Shown here: positions 32,564 to 42,304 of the stretch, one piece after another
How the letters are laid out: each line of letters begins with the position of its first letter
Position numbering within the stretch: the stretch's first letter is position 1
Position numbers and translations under genes: made by a program
The notes under the pieces: model-generated
What the model was told of the DNA's origin: nothing
Seen by the model: only the letters and a program-made list of their open reading frames with translations
The model's database searches: none
Source of the DNA: Actinomycetota bacterium
GTDB lineage: Bacteria > Actinomycetota > Acidimicrobiia > IMCC26256 > VFJJ01
DNA: 64,000 nt
NCBI GenBank assembly: GCA_009886115.1
Contig: VFJJ01000026.1
Coordinates: 1 to 64,000, forward strand
Reading direction: 5' to 3'

Positions 32564-34557
32564 GCCGACGCGACGAGGAACGGGCGGCCACGACGGCCGA
32601 CTACCGGGCCAGCGACGTGCTCCGGGCGGGGCTGCGGGCCAGTCCCGGGCTGCGTGTCGGCCTGCTCGTCACCCTGGCGCTGGCCCTGGTCGGCGCGATG
32701 GGCCGGGTGGTCGTGCCCGTGCTGGTGCAGCAGGTCGTCGATCGCGGTCTCCGCCGACCTGGTGCATCCGAGCGCGCCGGTCCCGGCGCCGACGGGGTCG
32801 ACGTCGATCTCGGCGTCGTCTGGGTGATCTGCACGTTCGCCGTGGGGATCGTCCTCGTCACGGTGCTCGCGACCAGGGCGACCAAGCGGCGCTTGGCCAA
32901 GGTGTCCGAGACGGCCATCGGCGAGCTCAGGGTGGACGCGTTCGCGCACATCCATTCTCTGAGCCTGGCCCATCACACCGACGAGCACCGCGGTGTCCTG
33001 GTCAGCCGTGTCACCTCCGACCTCGAGGCGCTGTCGCAGTTCTTCTCGTGGGGTGGGCTGGCCATGCTCATCGATGGCGCCGTGGTCGTCACGGTCGTTG
33101 CCACGATGCTCGTCTACGACTGGCGGCTCACGCTCGTCGCCGTGGGCGCAGTGGCACCCTTGGGCGTGGTGCTCCGGCTCCTCCAGCGCCATCTCATCCG
33201 CGCCTACGACGCCGTGCGCGACCGGGTGGGCGAGATGCTGAGCGCGGTCTCGGAGGCCGTCACCGGCGCGGCGGTCGTGCGCGGCTACCAGATCGAGGAG
33301 CGCACCAACGCCAAGGTCCGGCGGGCCGTCGACGCCCGCAAGGACGCCGAGGTCAGGGCCGGAACCATCTCGGCCTTCATGTTCCCGGCCAACGAGGTCT
33401 TCGCCGTCGTCACGATCGCAGCCGTCGTCGTCGTCGGTGTGGCGCTCGGCCCCGGGAGCGGCTTGAGCGCTGGCGAGCTCGTGGCGTTCTTGTTCCTGGT
33501 GGGGCTCCTGCTCGAACCGGTCTCGGAGTTCACCGAGATCCTCGACCAGACGCAGACGGCGATCGCTGGCTGGCGCAAGGTGCTCGACCTCCTCGCCACC
33601 CCACTTGAGATCGTCGAGCCCGTCCCCGGGATCACCCTGCCGCGGCAGGCGCCGCAGATCATCCTCGACGGGGTCACGTTCGGGTATCAGCGCCCGAGCG
33701 CCCAGGGAGCCCCCGACGTGCTCGCGCTGCGCGATGTCTCTTTCGTGATCGCGCCCGGCCAGCACGTGGCGGTCGTGGGTGCCACCGGCTCGGGCAAGAC
33801 CACACTGGCCAAGCTGCTCACCCGACTGGCCGACCCGACGGCGGGGCGCGTCCTCGTCGACGGGATCGACCTCCGCGAGGTGTCGTCGGCTTCGCTGCGA
33901 TCGTCCCTGGTGATGGTGCCGCAGGAGAGCTTCCTGTTCGACACCACGATCGCTGACAACGTCCGCTACGCCCGGCCCGGCGCCTCCGATGACGAGGTGC
34001 GGCTGGCGTTCGTCGAGTTGGGTCTCGAAGCCTGGGTCGACGGGCTCTCGCACGGGCTGCAGACGGCCGTGGGCGAACGCGGCGAGCACTTGTCGGTGGG
34101 GGAGCGCCAGCTCGTGGCTCTGGCCCGGGCGTACGTCGCCAACCCCACGTGCCTGATCCTCGACGAAGCGACCTCGTCGGTCGACGCCGCCACCGAGACC
34201 CGCTTGGCCCGGGCGCTGCAATCGCTCGCCGAGGGCCGCACCTCCATCACCATCGCCCATCGGCTCGCCAGCGCCGAGCGGGCTGACGTGATCGTGGTGC
34301 TGGCCGGCGGCCGTCTGGTCGAGCACGGACCCCACGCCGAGCTGCTCGCCCGCGCTGGCGTGTACGCCGGGCTGCACGCTTCGTGGATCGCCGGCACCTC
34401 CTCGGCGGGAGGTGGCGGTCTTCCGGTCGCCGCGCCCCCGGGCTCGGGTGTCCGACGTGCCGCGGCGCTCGGTGTCGCTGGCGTTCCGACTGCCCCGGGC
34501 GAGATCGTCACGGAAGTCTCGGCTGGCACCGGTGCCGCCTCGGGAGAGAGGGAGTAG
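32560..34557 (+). CDS. ABC exporter subunit 2 (TMD-NBD half-transporter)
   Basis: A 665-residue half-transporter, partner of the preceding gene (ATGA overlap). After the membrane domain, Walker A is GATGSGKTT (about 406), Walker B is the normal CLILDEATSSVD with catalytic Glu, and the switch His is present in TIAHRLA. The signature is changed to LSVGERQ (about 510). Its altered signature would pair with the altered Walker B of subunit 1, leaving one consensus and one degenerate ATP site. The last 50 residues are a disordered Gly/Ala/Pro tail. It is located in the cytoplasmic membrane. Confidence 0.88.
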   Translation: MSRRDEERAATTADYRASDVLRAGLRASPGLRVGLLVTLALALVGAMGRVVVPVLVQQVVDRGLRRPGASERAGPGADGVDVDLGVVWVICTFAVGIVLVTVLATRATKRRLAKVSETAIGELRVDAFAHIHSLSLAHHTDEHRGVLVSRVTSDLEALSQFFSWGGLAMLIDGAVVVTVVATMLVYDWRLTLVAVGAVAPLGVVLRLLQRHLIRAYDAVRDRVGEMLSAVSEAVTGAAVVRGYQIEERTNAKVRRAVDARKDAEVRAGTISAFMFPANEVFAVVTIAAVVVVGVALGPGSGLSAGELVAFLFLVGLLLEPVSEFTEILDQTQTAIAGWRKVLDLLATPLEIVEPVPGITLPRQAPQIILDGVTFGYQRPSAQGAPDVLALRDVSFVIAPGQHVAVVGATGSGKTTLAKLLTRLADPTAGRVLVDGIDLREVSSASLRSSLVMVPQESFLFDTTIADNVRYARPGASDDEVRLAFVELGLEAWVDGLSHGLQTAVGERGEHLSVGERQLVALARAYVANPTCLILDEATSSVDAATETRLARALQSLAEGRTSITIAHRLASAERADVIVVLAGGRLVEHGPHAELLARAGVYAGLHASWIAGTSSAGGGGLPVAAPPGSGVRRAAALGVAGVPTAPGEIVTEVSAGTGAASGERE

Positions 34558-34562
34558 CGGTC

Positions 34563-34694
34563 ATGTTGGTTCCGTCCATCGGTCCGGTCTCGAGCTCCGA
34601 CCTCGCCACGATCACGGGGCGGACGTGGGACGTCGTCGTCGTGGGTGGCGGGCACAACGGTCTGACCCGCCGCGGCCTACCTCGCCCGCGCCTT
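34563..34694 (+). pseudogene. N-terminal fragment of an FAD-dependent oxidoreductase, frameshifted
   Basis: After a good ribosome site (GAGGGAG) and ATG 34563 the frame reads TWDVVVVGGGHNGLT, the FAD-binding betaalphabeta start of phytoene-dehydrogenase-like oxidoreductases. One extra C at about 34665-34667 then shifts the frame. In the next frame the expected AAAYLARA continues to about 34692, where similarity stops and the antisense end of a CoA transferase begins. So the gene is both frameshifted and cut after about 43 codons. It is almost certainly non-functional and marks a deletion junction. Confidence 0.75.
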
Positions 34695-35027
34695 GCGGGC
34701 CATGGTTCCGGGACGGAAGTTCTCGACGAGCACGTCGGCCCGGAGTGCCAGGCGTCGGGCCAGGACGACGTCGGCGGGGGAGTCGAGGTCGAGCAGCATC
34801 GAACGCTTGTTGCGGTTGAACCTGAGGTAGTACGTGGCCGTGCCGTCGGCGGCGACGGGTGGTGACCACGCGCGGGTGTCGTCGCCCGTGCCCGGTCGCT
34901 CGACCTTGACGATGTCGGCGCCGAGATCGCCCAGGACCATGGTGGCCAGCGGCCCGGCCAGCACCCGTGAGAAGTCGGCGACGAGGACCCCGTCGAGCGC
35001 GCCGGCTGACGACTCCCTCGCATCCAT
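34677..35027 (-). pseudogene. N-terminal fragment of a CaiB/BaiF CoA transferase
   Basis: A 116-residue frame: GVLVADFSRVLAGPLATMVL, GDLGADIVKVERPGTGDDTR, YYLRFNRNKRSMLLDLD and LVENFRPGTMAR are textbook for the first 110 residues of a family III CoA transferase. The full protein should have about 400. After GTMAR only KARAR and a stop follow, at the same point where the FAD-oxidoreductase fragment on the other strand ends (about 34693). The catalytic Asp and the rest are lost. It begins 1 bp after the ThDP gene, so it was the second gene of that leftward operon. Confidence 0.78.
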
Positions 35028-35028
35028 G

Positions 35029-36717
35029 TCAGGAAACCTGACGGGGCCAGCGGGGTGAGGTCGTACGCGGAGGTGTCAAGCCGGCCGAGAGGTGGATGAG
35101 GTTGGGCTCGCCCGAGTGCACCGCATCCGCCAATGCCGCCGCGAACGGCTCACCGACGTCGTCGACCCGACGGGCGGATACGCCGAAGCCGAGCGCGATC
35201 GTGAAGAAGTCGGGCGTGTGCAACTCGGTACCGTGGCGCCCGTCATCACGCCCGTAGCGCAACATCCCGTACCCGCCGTCGTCGACGACCACGACCGTCA
35301 GCGGGAGCCGTTCTTGCACCACGGCTGCCAGCTCGCCCAAGCCGAAGAGCATTCCCCCGTCACCCACGATCGCCACCGTGGGAGCACCGGTGGCCGCGGC
35401 GCCGACTGCTGCGGGGAACGCGAACCCGAGCGTGCCCCAGCCCATGGGGTAGTGCAGGCTCCGGGGACGGGTCACCGGGTGATAGGCCGACATCCAGTAG
35501 CCGGCGACGGCCATGTCGGCGAAGACGACGGCATCCGCCGGCAGCGCCTGGCGGACCGAGGTGAGGAAACCCACCGCCTCGCTCGTTGTCGGATCGTCGC
35601 GCAATTCCTCGAACACCTTGTCCCGTATGGACTCCAGGTCAGGTGGCCACTTCCCTTCGGTCCGCGGCGACACCGTGGTCGAGAGAGCCCCGGCCAGCGC
35701 ACTCAACACGGCGCTGCTGTCGCCGCGCACGACGACGTCGATGGGATAGTTCTTGACGGCGTCGTCGGGGTCGATGTTCACGGCCACCCGGATCGTGGGC
35801 AGCGGCAGCGTCCAGCCCATGGTGGACATGTGGTCGAGATCGCTGCCGACGATCAGTACGGCATCGGCTCGGCGGATCAACGCCGTCACCTCGGGCTCGT
35901 GCGGCGGGAGTCCCACGAGCAGCGGATGCCCGTGGGGCACGGTGCCCCGGGCGAGGAACGTCTCGATCACCGGAGCATCCAGGATTCGTGCAACGACGTC
36001 GACCTGCTCGCCGGCGTCCCGTCCACCTCCCCCGACCCAGATCAGGGGACGCTCGGCCGTAGCCAGGAGTGCCGCAGCTGTCGTGAGCTCGTGCTCGTCG
36101 ACGGGAGCGAACACCTGCGCTGGCAGCGCTCGCTCGGAGGTTGCCGGTCGGGCATGGGGGACGAGCGTCGTCACAGGCGGGAGGGCGGTCGAGAAGAGAT
36201 CGGTCGGCACCTCGAGGTACACCGGCCCGGTCGGGGGAGCCAGGGCCAGCGCCAGGGCCCGGACCACGAGATCGCCCAACTCGGCGGCGTCGCTGGCCCT
36301 CAGCACGCCCTTGGTCACCGGCGCGAACATGCCGCCCTGGTCGCGGCACTCGTGGAGCACGCCCCGGTACACGCCCGGCGTGCGCAGCGAGGCGGCGATG
36401 TCGGAGGCGATGACCACGACGGGGGAGTGCGCCGCCTGCGCTTCCCCCACGGCGGCCAGGGTGTTGGCCGCGCCCGGGCCCGTGGTCACGAGCACGACAC
36501 CGGGCCGGCCGGTCGTGCGGGCGTACCCGTCGGCTGCGTAGGCGCTTCCCTGTTCGTGGCGGCTGCCCAGGATGCGAACCCCGGCGTCGGCACAGGCCGG
36601 CCAGAGCGCGATGTTGTGCACGCCGGGGAGCCCGAAGACGATGTCGACTCCGCACGCCGCCAGGGCCCGGGCGATCAGGTCGGCCCCGGTGCTCATCGGT
36701 GTCTCGCCGTCGTCCAT
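35029..36717 (-). CDS. Thiamine-diphosphate-dependent enzyme (acetolactate-synthase-like)
   Basis: A 562-residue ThDP enzyme with the usual three domains: Pyr (VDIVFGLPGVHNIALWP, catalytic Glu55 in SRHEQGSAYAADGY), central (RPLIWVGGGGRDAGEQVDVV) and PP (AIVGDGGMLFGLGELAAVVQ running to DDGGYGM). The cofactor-binding GDG motif is intact. ATG 36717 has GGGGGAGA just upstream and is preferred to ATG 36696. Possible activities are 2-oxo-acid decarboxylase, acetolactate synthase or oxalyl-CoA decarboxylase-like. The following CoA-transferase fragment would fit a CoA-linked role but proves nothing. Confidence 0.84.
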   Translation of the reverse strand: MDDGETPMSTGADLIARALAACGVDIVFGLPGVHNIALWPACADAGVRILGSRHEQGSAYAADGYARTTGRPGVVLVTTGPGAANTLAAVGEAQAAHSPVVVIASDIAASLRTPGVYRGVLHECRDQGGMFAPVTKGVLRASDAAELGDLVVRALALALAPPTGPVYLEVPTDLFSTALPPVTTLVPHARPATSERALPAQVFAPVDEHELTTAAALLATAERPLIWVGGGGRDAGEQVDVVARILDAPVIETFLARGTVPHGHPLLVGLPPHEPEVTALIRRADAVLIVGSDLDHMSTMGWTLPLPTIRVAVNIDPDDAVKNYPIDVVVRGDSSAVLSALAGALSTTVSPRTEGKWPPDLESIRDKVFEELRDDPTTSEAVGFLTSVRQALPADAVVFADMAVAGYWMSAYHPVTRPRSLHYPMGWGTLGFAFPAAVGAAATGAPTVAIVGDGGMLFGLGELAAVVQERLPLTVVVVDDGGYGMLRYGRDDGRHGTELHTPDFFTIALGFGVSARRVDDVGEPFAAALADAVHSGEPNLIHLSAGLTPPRTTSPRWPRQVS

Positions 36718-36880
36718 CGTCTCCCCCGAGATCGACCCTCTCAGTCCAGACCGACCATTGTGCAGTGCGGCCATCCCCGGCGATGACGTCCTGGTTGCTC
36801 CGGGGCAGGAGACTGCCCGGGCCTGGGACGGGTCGGGCGGGCGACCGTGCCTTCCTGGTCGTTTCGAGGAACCATGAGCG

Positions 36881-38254
<1,374 letters not shown>

Positions 38255-38305
38255 GAACTCTCCTCGACGCCCCGGTCGTGGCCGGCCCTGGAGGACCGGC
38301 GACGT

Positions 38306-39733
38306 TCAGCGGTTGTCGATCTGGGCCCTCTGCAGCCGGCCCGAATAGTCGACGTACACCGTCTTGATCTCCGAGAATTGCTCGATCCCGCGGCGTCCGG
38401 CCTCCCGAAACCCGTTGCCGGTGTGCTTGGTCCCGCCGAAGGGCAGGTGGATCTCGGCGCCGATCGTGGGGGCGTTCACGTACACGATCCCGGTGTCGAT
38501 GAGGTCGACGGCTCGCAGCGCGCTGTTCACGTCGCGTGTGTAGATCGCCGCCGACAGCCCGACGTCGACCGAGTTCACCACCTCGATGGCCTCGTCGAAG
38601 CCGTCGACCTCGATCACCGACAGCACGGGGCCGAAGATCTCCTCGCGAGCGACGCGGTGCGACGCCCGGACACCGGCGAGGATGGTCGGCGCGAAGAACG
38701 TTCCTCCGTCGCAGCCGTCGACGGTCACCGCCCGCCCGCCGCACGCCACGGCGGCTCCTTGCGAGACGGCGGCCTCCACGTAGCCCTCGATGCGTTCGAG
38801 CGCTCGCGCGTCGATGACCGGTCCGACGTCGGTGATGTCGTCGAGCGGATCGCCGATCGCCAAGGCAGCCGCCCGGTCGACGAGCGCTCCGATGAGCGTC
38901 TCGGCCACCGCCCGGTCGACGATGAGCCGAGACGTCGAGGTGCACCGCTGCCCGGCCGTTCCGAAGGCGCCGAAGAGCGCCCCCTCGAGCACCAGGTCGA
39001 GGTCGGCGTCGGCCAGGACCACCATGGCGTTCTTGCCTCCGAGCTCGAGGCTGACGAGCCTCGGCCCGGTCTCGGCCGCGGTCATCGCCACCCGCCGTCC
39101 GGTCGCCACGGAACCCGTGAAGCTCACCGCCCGCACCACGGGGTGGCTGCACAGCGCCGATCCCGTGTCGCCGTGGCCGTGGACGACCTGCACCAGCTCG
39201 GGGGGCACACCACCGGCACGGCACGCGGCCACGAATGCGTCGGCGCAGGCCGGGGCCAGCTCCGAGGGCTTGAGGACGATCCCGTTGCCGGCGAGCAGCG
39301 CGGGGAAGACCTTCCACGAGGGGATGGCCACCGGGAAGTTCCACGGGGTGATCAGCGCGACGACGCCGACGGGCTGGCGGGTGGTGAAGCCGAGCTTGTC
39401 CGGAAGCTCACACGGGTGCACGTCGCCGAACGAAGCCCGTCCCTGGCCCGCGACGAAGCCGGCCATGTCGATGGCCTCCTGCACGTCGCCGCCGGCCTCG
39501 ACCCCGATCTTGCCGACCTCGATGGTGACCAGCCGGGCCAACTCCGCCTTGCGTTCACGCATGACCTCACCGATGCGGCCGATGACTTCCGCCCGTGCGG
39601 GAGGCGGGACCCGGGCCCAGTGACGTTGGGCGCTCGCCGCGTTGGCCACGGCGACCTCGACAGCATCGAAGTCGCTGACGTCGTAGCGGCCCACGATCTC
39701 GGCCGGACGAGCCGGATTGACGCTCGTGATCAT
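38306..39733 (-). CDS. NAD(P)-dependent aldehyde dehydrogenase
   Basis: A complete 475-residue ALDH: ITPWNFPVAIPSWKVFPALL, FTGSVATGRRV, general base Glu in LELGGKNAMV, nucleophile Cys in GTAGQRCTSTSRL, and EEIFGPVLSVI. The C-terminal signature NAPTIGAEIHLPFGGTKHTG recalls the 2-oxoglutarate-semialdehyde and related semialdehyde dehydrogenases. ATG 39733 follows GGGAG by about 6 bases. With the class III aminotransferase it makes a two-step amine-to-acid module. A long GC-rich palindrome lies in the divergent gap upstream. Confidence 0.87.
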   Translation of the reverse strand: MITSVNPARPAEIVGRYDVSDFDAVEVAVANAASAQRHWARVPPPARAEVIGRIGEVMRERKAELARLVTIEVGKIGVEAGGDVQEAIDMAGFVAGQGRASFGDVHPCELPDKLGFTTRQPVGVVALITPWNFPVAIPSWKVFPALLAGNGIVLKPSELAPACADAFVAACRAGGVPPELVQVVHGHGDTGSALCSHPVVRAVSFTGSVATGRRVAMTAAETGPRLVSLELGGKNAMVVLADADLDLVLEGALFGAFGTAGQRCTSTSRLIVDRAVAETLIGALVDRAAALAIGDPLDDITDVGPVIDARALERIEGYVEAAVSQGAAVACGGRAVTVDGCDGGTFFAPTILAGVRASHRVAREEIFGPVLSVIEVDGFDEAIEVVNSVDVGLSAAIYTRDVNSALRAVDLIDTGIVYVNAPTIGAEIHLPFGGTKHTGNGFREAGRRGIEQFSEIKTVYVDYSGRLQRAQIDNR

Positions 39734-39805
39734 GCGTTCTCCCAGGCGGAGACGAACTCGGGCGGTCGCTGCGTCAAGTATGACGCTCCTGCGGACGGCT
39801 CGGGA

Positions 39806-39870
39806 CCCCCCTGCGTTCTTTGTGTCCAGCACCGCGCCAGGAGCGGTCGTAGACGCAAAGAACGCGGGGG
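39806..39870. repeat. 65-bp imperfect palindrome, family D
   Basis: The outer arms pair CCCCC..GCGTTCTTTGtGTC with GACgCAAAGAACGCGGGGG (a two-base bulge and one mismatch), and an inner ACCGC/GCGGT stem lies in the loop. It lies between divergent genes, 25 bp before the phosphatase start, so it is not a shared terminator. It is similar in design to families A-C but only one copy is seen here. Confidence 0.8.
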
Positions 39871-39894
39871 TGCTGGGTAGTGTGCCTACACCCC

Positions 39895-40818
39895 ATGGCG
39901 CACACGACGACCATCCCACCGCCGCCGATCGACGCCGCGCTCATGCGCGAGGCGCGCGACCTCGCGCTCGAGGCCGGTGAGATCACCCAGCGGTGGTTCC
40001 GGGGCGCCGACATCGGGCTCGAGTGGAAGAGCGACGGTACGCCCGTCACCGCGGCCGACAAGGCCGCGGAGCGGTTCCTCCGTGAGCAGATCGGCCGGCG
40101 CCACGCCGCAGACGCCGTGCTCGGTGAGGAGGAAGGCGACACCGCGGGTACCTCGGGCCGGCGCTGGATCATCGACCCCATCGACGGTACGAAGGCCTTC
40201 ACCCGGGGCGTGCCGCTGTACACGAACCTCCTGGCCGTCGAGGACGAGCACGGCATCGCGGTGGGTGTCATCAACGTCCCGGCGCTCGGCGAGATCGTCT
40301 ACGCCGGACGGGGCCTCGGATGCTTCGTCATCTCGGGCACCTCGCGCGGGACGAGCGCTGCGCACGAGACTCCGGCCCGGGTCAGCACCGTCGCCGATCC
40401 GGAGCGGGCGGTGCTCACCACGAGCGGCTACGACTACTGGACCGAGACGATGCTCATGGCGGCGCGGCGCAGCGGGTTCACCATGCGCACCTGGGGCGAC
40501 GGCTACGGGTACGTGCTCGTCGCCACCGGCCGGGTCGAGGTGATGGTCGACCCGTACGCCAACCCGTGGGACCTCGCGCCCATGCCGGTGATCCTGGGCG
40601 AGGCCGGCGGGACGCTCAGCTCGCTGTCGGGTGTGTCGGGCTGGACGCACGGCAGCGGTGTCGGGAGCAACGGCCTCGTCCACGCCGCCACGCTCGCCAT
40701 GCTCTCCGTCCCGGGCGTCCCGGGCGTCCCGGGCGTCGGCACAGCCGCACTCGCGGCCCCGGCCGCCGGAGGAGGCGCGGTGGGCCCGGCTGGCGGCGGC
40801 GCCGCACCGTACGCTTGA
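39895..40818 (+). CDS. Inositol-monophosphatase-fold phosphatase (HisN-like)
   Basis: A 307-residue member of the FIG/IMPase superfamily. Metal ligands are in LGEEEGD (Glu79/80) and WIIDPIDGTKAF (Asp94, Asp97), with the third site in ANPWDLAPM. DGTKAFTRGVPLYTNLLA is typical of the actinobacterial histidinol-phosphate phosphatases, so HisN is the best guess; general IMPase or CysQ activity is not excluded. The last 40 residues are a Val-Pro-Gly and Gly/Ala repeat tail produced by a 9-bp repeat and are unlikely to be part of the fold. It is followed at once by glcD. Confidence 0.75.
   Translation: MAHTTTIPPPPIDAALMREARDLALEAGEITQRWFRGADIGLEWKSDGTPVTAADKAAERFLREQIGRRHAADAVLGEEEGDTAGTSGRRWIIDPIDGTKAFTRGVPLYTNLLAVEDEHGIAVGVINVPALGEIVYAGRGLGCFVISGTSRGTSAAHETPARVSTVADPERAVLTTSGYDYWTETMLMAARRSGFTMRTWGDGYGYVLVATGRVEVMVDPYANPWDLAPMPVILGEAGGTLSSLSGVSGWTHGSGVGSNGLVHAATLAMLSVPGVPGVPGVGTAALAAPAAGGGAVGPAGGGAAPYA
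40708..40734 (+). repeat. 9-bp tandem repeat in the phosphatase C-terminal tail
   Basis: Three perfect copies of GTCCCGGGC encode VPGVPGVPG just after the folded domain ends. Confidence 0.85.
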
Positions 40819-40822
40819 CCTG

Positions 40823-42304
40823 ATGGACGCGACCGTTCCCGATCACCGAGCCGACCGGTCGTTCGCGAGCCCGAGCGACGCCGAGCTGACGCGACTCGTG
40901 GCCGATCTGGGCGTCGCGCTCGGCCCCGACCGGGCCCGCAGCGATCCGCTCGAGCTGGCGCTGTACGCCCGTGACGCCGGCGTCGCCAGCGGCCGGGCCG
41001 CCGCGGTGTGCTTCCCTCGGACCACCGCCGAGGTCGCGGCCGCGGTTCAGACGGCCCGCCGTCACGGCCGCCCCTTCCTCGGCCGGGGCAGCGGTACCGG
41101 GCTCGCCGGAGGGGCCACGCCGGTCGACGATCCGGTCGTGATCGTCACCACCCAGATGAACCGGGTCCTCGAGGTCGACGTCGACGAGCGCTTCGCCTGG
41201 GTCGAGCCGGGCGTGCTCAACCTCGACCTCACCCGGGCCGTCGCCCATCTGGGACTGCACTACGCGCCCGATCCGTCGAGCCAGCAGGCGTGCTCGATCG
41301 GCGGCAACGTGGCCACCAACGCGGGCGGACCCCACTGCCTGTTGTATGGCACCACGCAGGCGCACGTGCTCGCGGCCGAGGTGGTCCTCCCCGACGGGAC
41401 CGTCACCGTGCTCGGAGGCTTGAGCCCCGATCAACCGGGCTACGACCTGCGGGGCGTGTTCGTCGGGAGCGAGGGCACGATGGGTATCGCCACCCGGATC
41501 GCCGTTCGCCTCATGCCCGATCCGCCGGCGTTGCGCACGTTGCTGCTCGACTTCACCGATGTCGACGCGGCCGCGGCCACCGTCTCGGGGATCATCGCCG
41601 ACGGGCTCGTCCCGGCCGCGCTGGAGATGATGGACGCCGACATCACCCGGATGGTCGAGGACTTCGTGGGCGCCGGCTACCCGCGCGATGCCGCAGCGGT
41701 GCTGCTCGTCGAGGTCGACGGGCTCACCCACGGCGTCGACGACGCCATCGAGATCATCCGGCGTGTCGGTACCGCGAACGGCGCCCGCACGGTGCGCGTC
41801 GCCGCCGATGCCACCGAACGCAACCTCCTGTGGAAGGGCCGCAAGTCGGCTTTCGGTGCCATCGCCCGCATCGCGCCCAACTACTACCTCCACGACACCG
41901 TGGTGCCCCGCACCCGTCTGGTCGAGGTGCTGCGCGGCGTCTACGCCATCGCCGACGAGCAGCGGATCAAGGTGCTCAACGTGTTCCACGCCGGCGACGG
42001 GAACCTGCACCCGTTGCTCGTGTTCGACGGGCGCGAGCCGGGCGTGATGGAGCGGGTGCACGCGGCCGGCGATGCGATCATCGAGTTGTCGCTGTCGGTC
42101 GGGGGGGTGCTCTCGGGCGAGCACGGCATCGGGCTGGAAAAGCGCGCCTACATGCGATCGCAGTTCTCGCCCGACGATCTGCACGTGCAGGCCGGGATGC
42201 GCGACGCATTCGACCCCGACGGGTTCTCCAATCCCCACAAGGTCCTCCCGGCCGGCAGCCGCTGTGGCGACGTGCAGTCGCTGCCCGAGGGGGTGTGGGT
42301 GTGA
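40823..42304 (+). CDS. glcD: Glycolate oxidase subunit GlcD (FAD-linked oxidase)
   Basis: A 493-residue VAO-family flavoprotein: PFLGRGSGTGLAGGATP is the FAD diphosphate loop, followed by WVEPGVLNLDL, SIGGNVATNAGGPHCL, GSEGTMGIATRI and the catalytic-domain NVFHAGDGNLHPLLVF and GVLSGEHGIGLEKRAYM. It oxidises glycolate or a related 2-hydroxy acid. The start ATG 40823 lies 4 bp after the phosphatase stop with no clear ribosome site, suggesting translational coupling. It is the first of glcD-glcE-glcF with 4-bp overlaps. Confidence 0.92.
   Translation: MDATVPDHRADRSFASPSDAELTRLVADLGVALGPDRARSDPLELALYARDAGVASGRAAAVCFPRTTAEVAAAVQTARRHGRPFLGRGSGTGLAGGATPVDDPVVIVTTQMNRVLEVDVDERFAWVEPGVLNLDLTRAVAHLGLHYAPDPSSQQACSIGGNVATNAGGPHCLLYGTTQAHVLAAEVVLPDGTVTVLGGLSPDQPGYDLRGVFVGSEGTMGIATRIAVRLMPDPPALRTLLLDFTDVDAAAATVSGIIADGLVPAALEMMDADITRMVEDFVGAGYPRDAAAVLLVEVDGLTHGVDDAIEIIRRVGTANGARTVRVAADATERNLLWKGRKSAFGAIARIAPNYYLHDTVVPRTRLVEVLRGVYAIADEQRIKVLNVFHAGDGNLHPLLVFDGREPGVMERVHAAGDAIIELSLSVGGVLSGEHGIGLEKRAYMRSQFSPDDLHVQAGMRDAFDPDGFSNPHKVLPAGSRCGDVQSLPEGVWV

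Noticed and set aside
32551..34377. Long antisense open frame (608 codons) opposite the second exporter gene
   Set aside because: Its protein is His/Arg/Asp/Gly-rich low-complexity sequence typical of the shadow frame in GC-rich DNA, and the plus strand encodes a clear ABC transporter.
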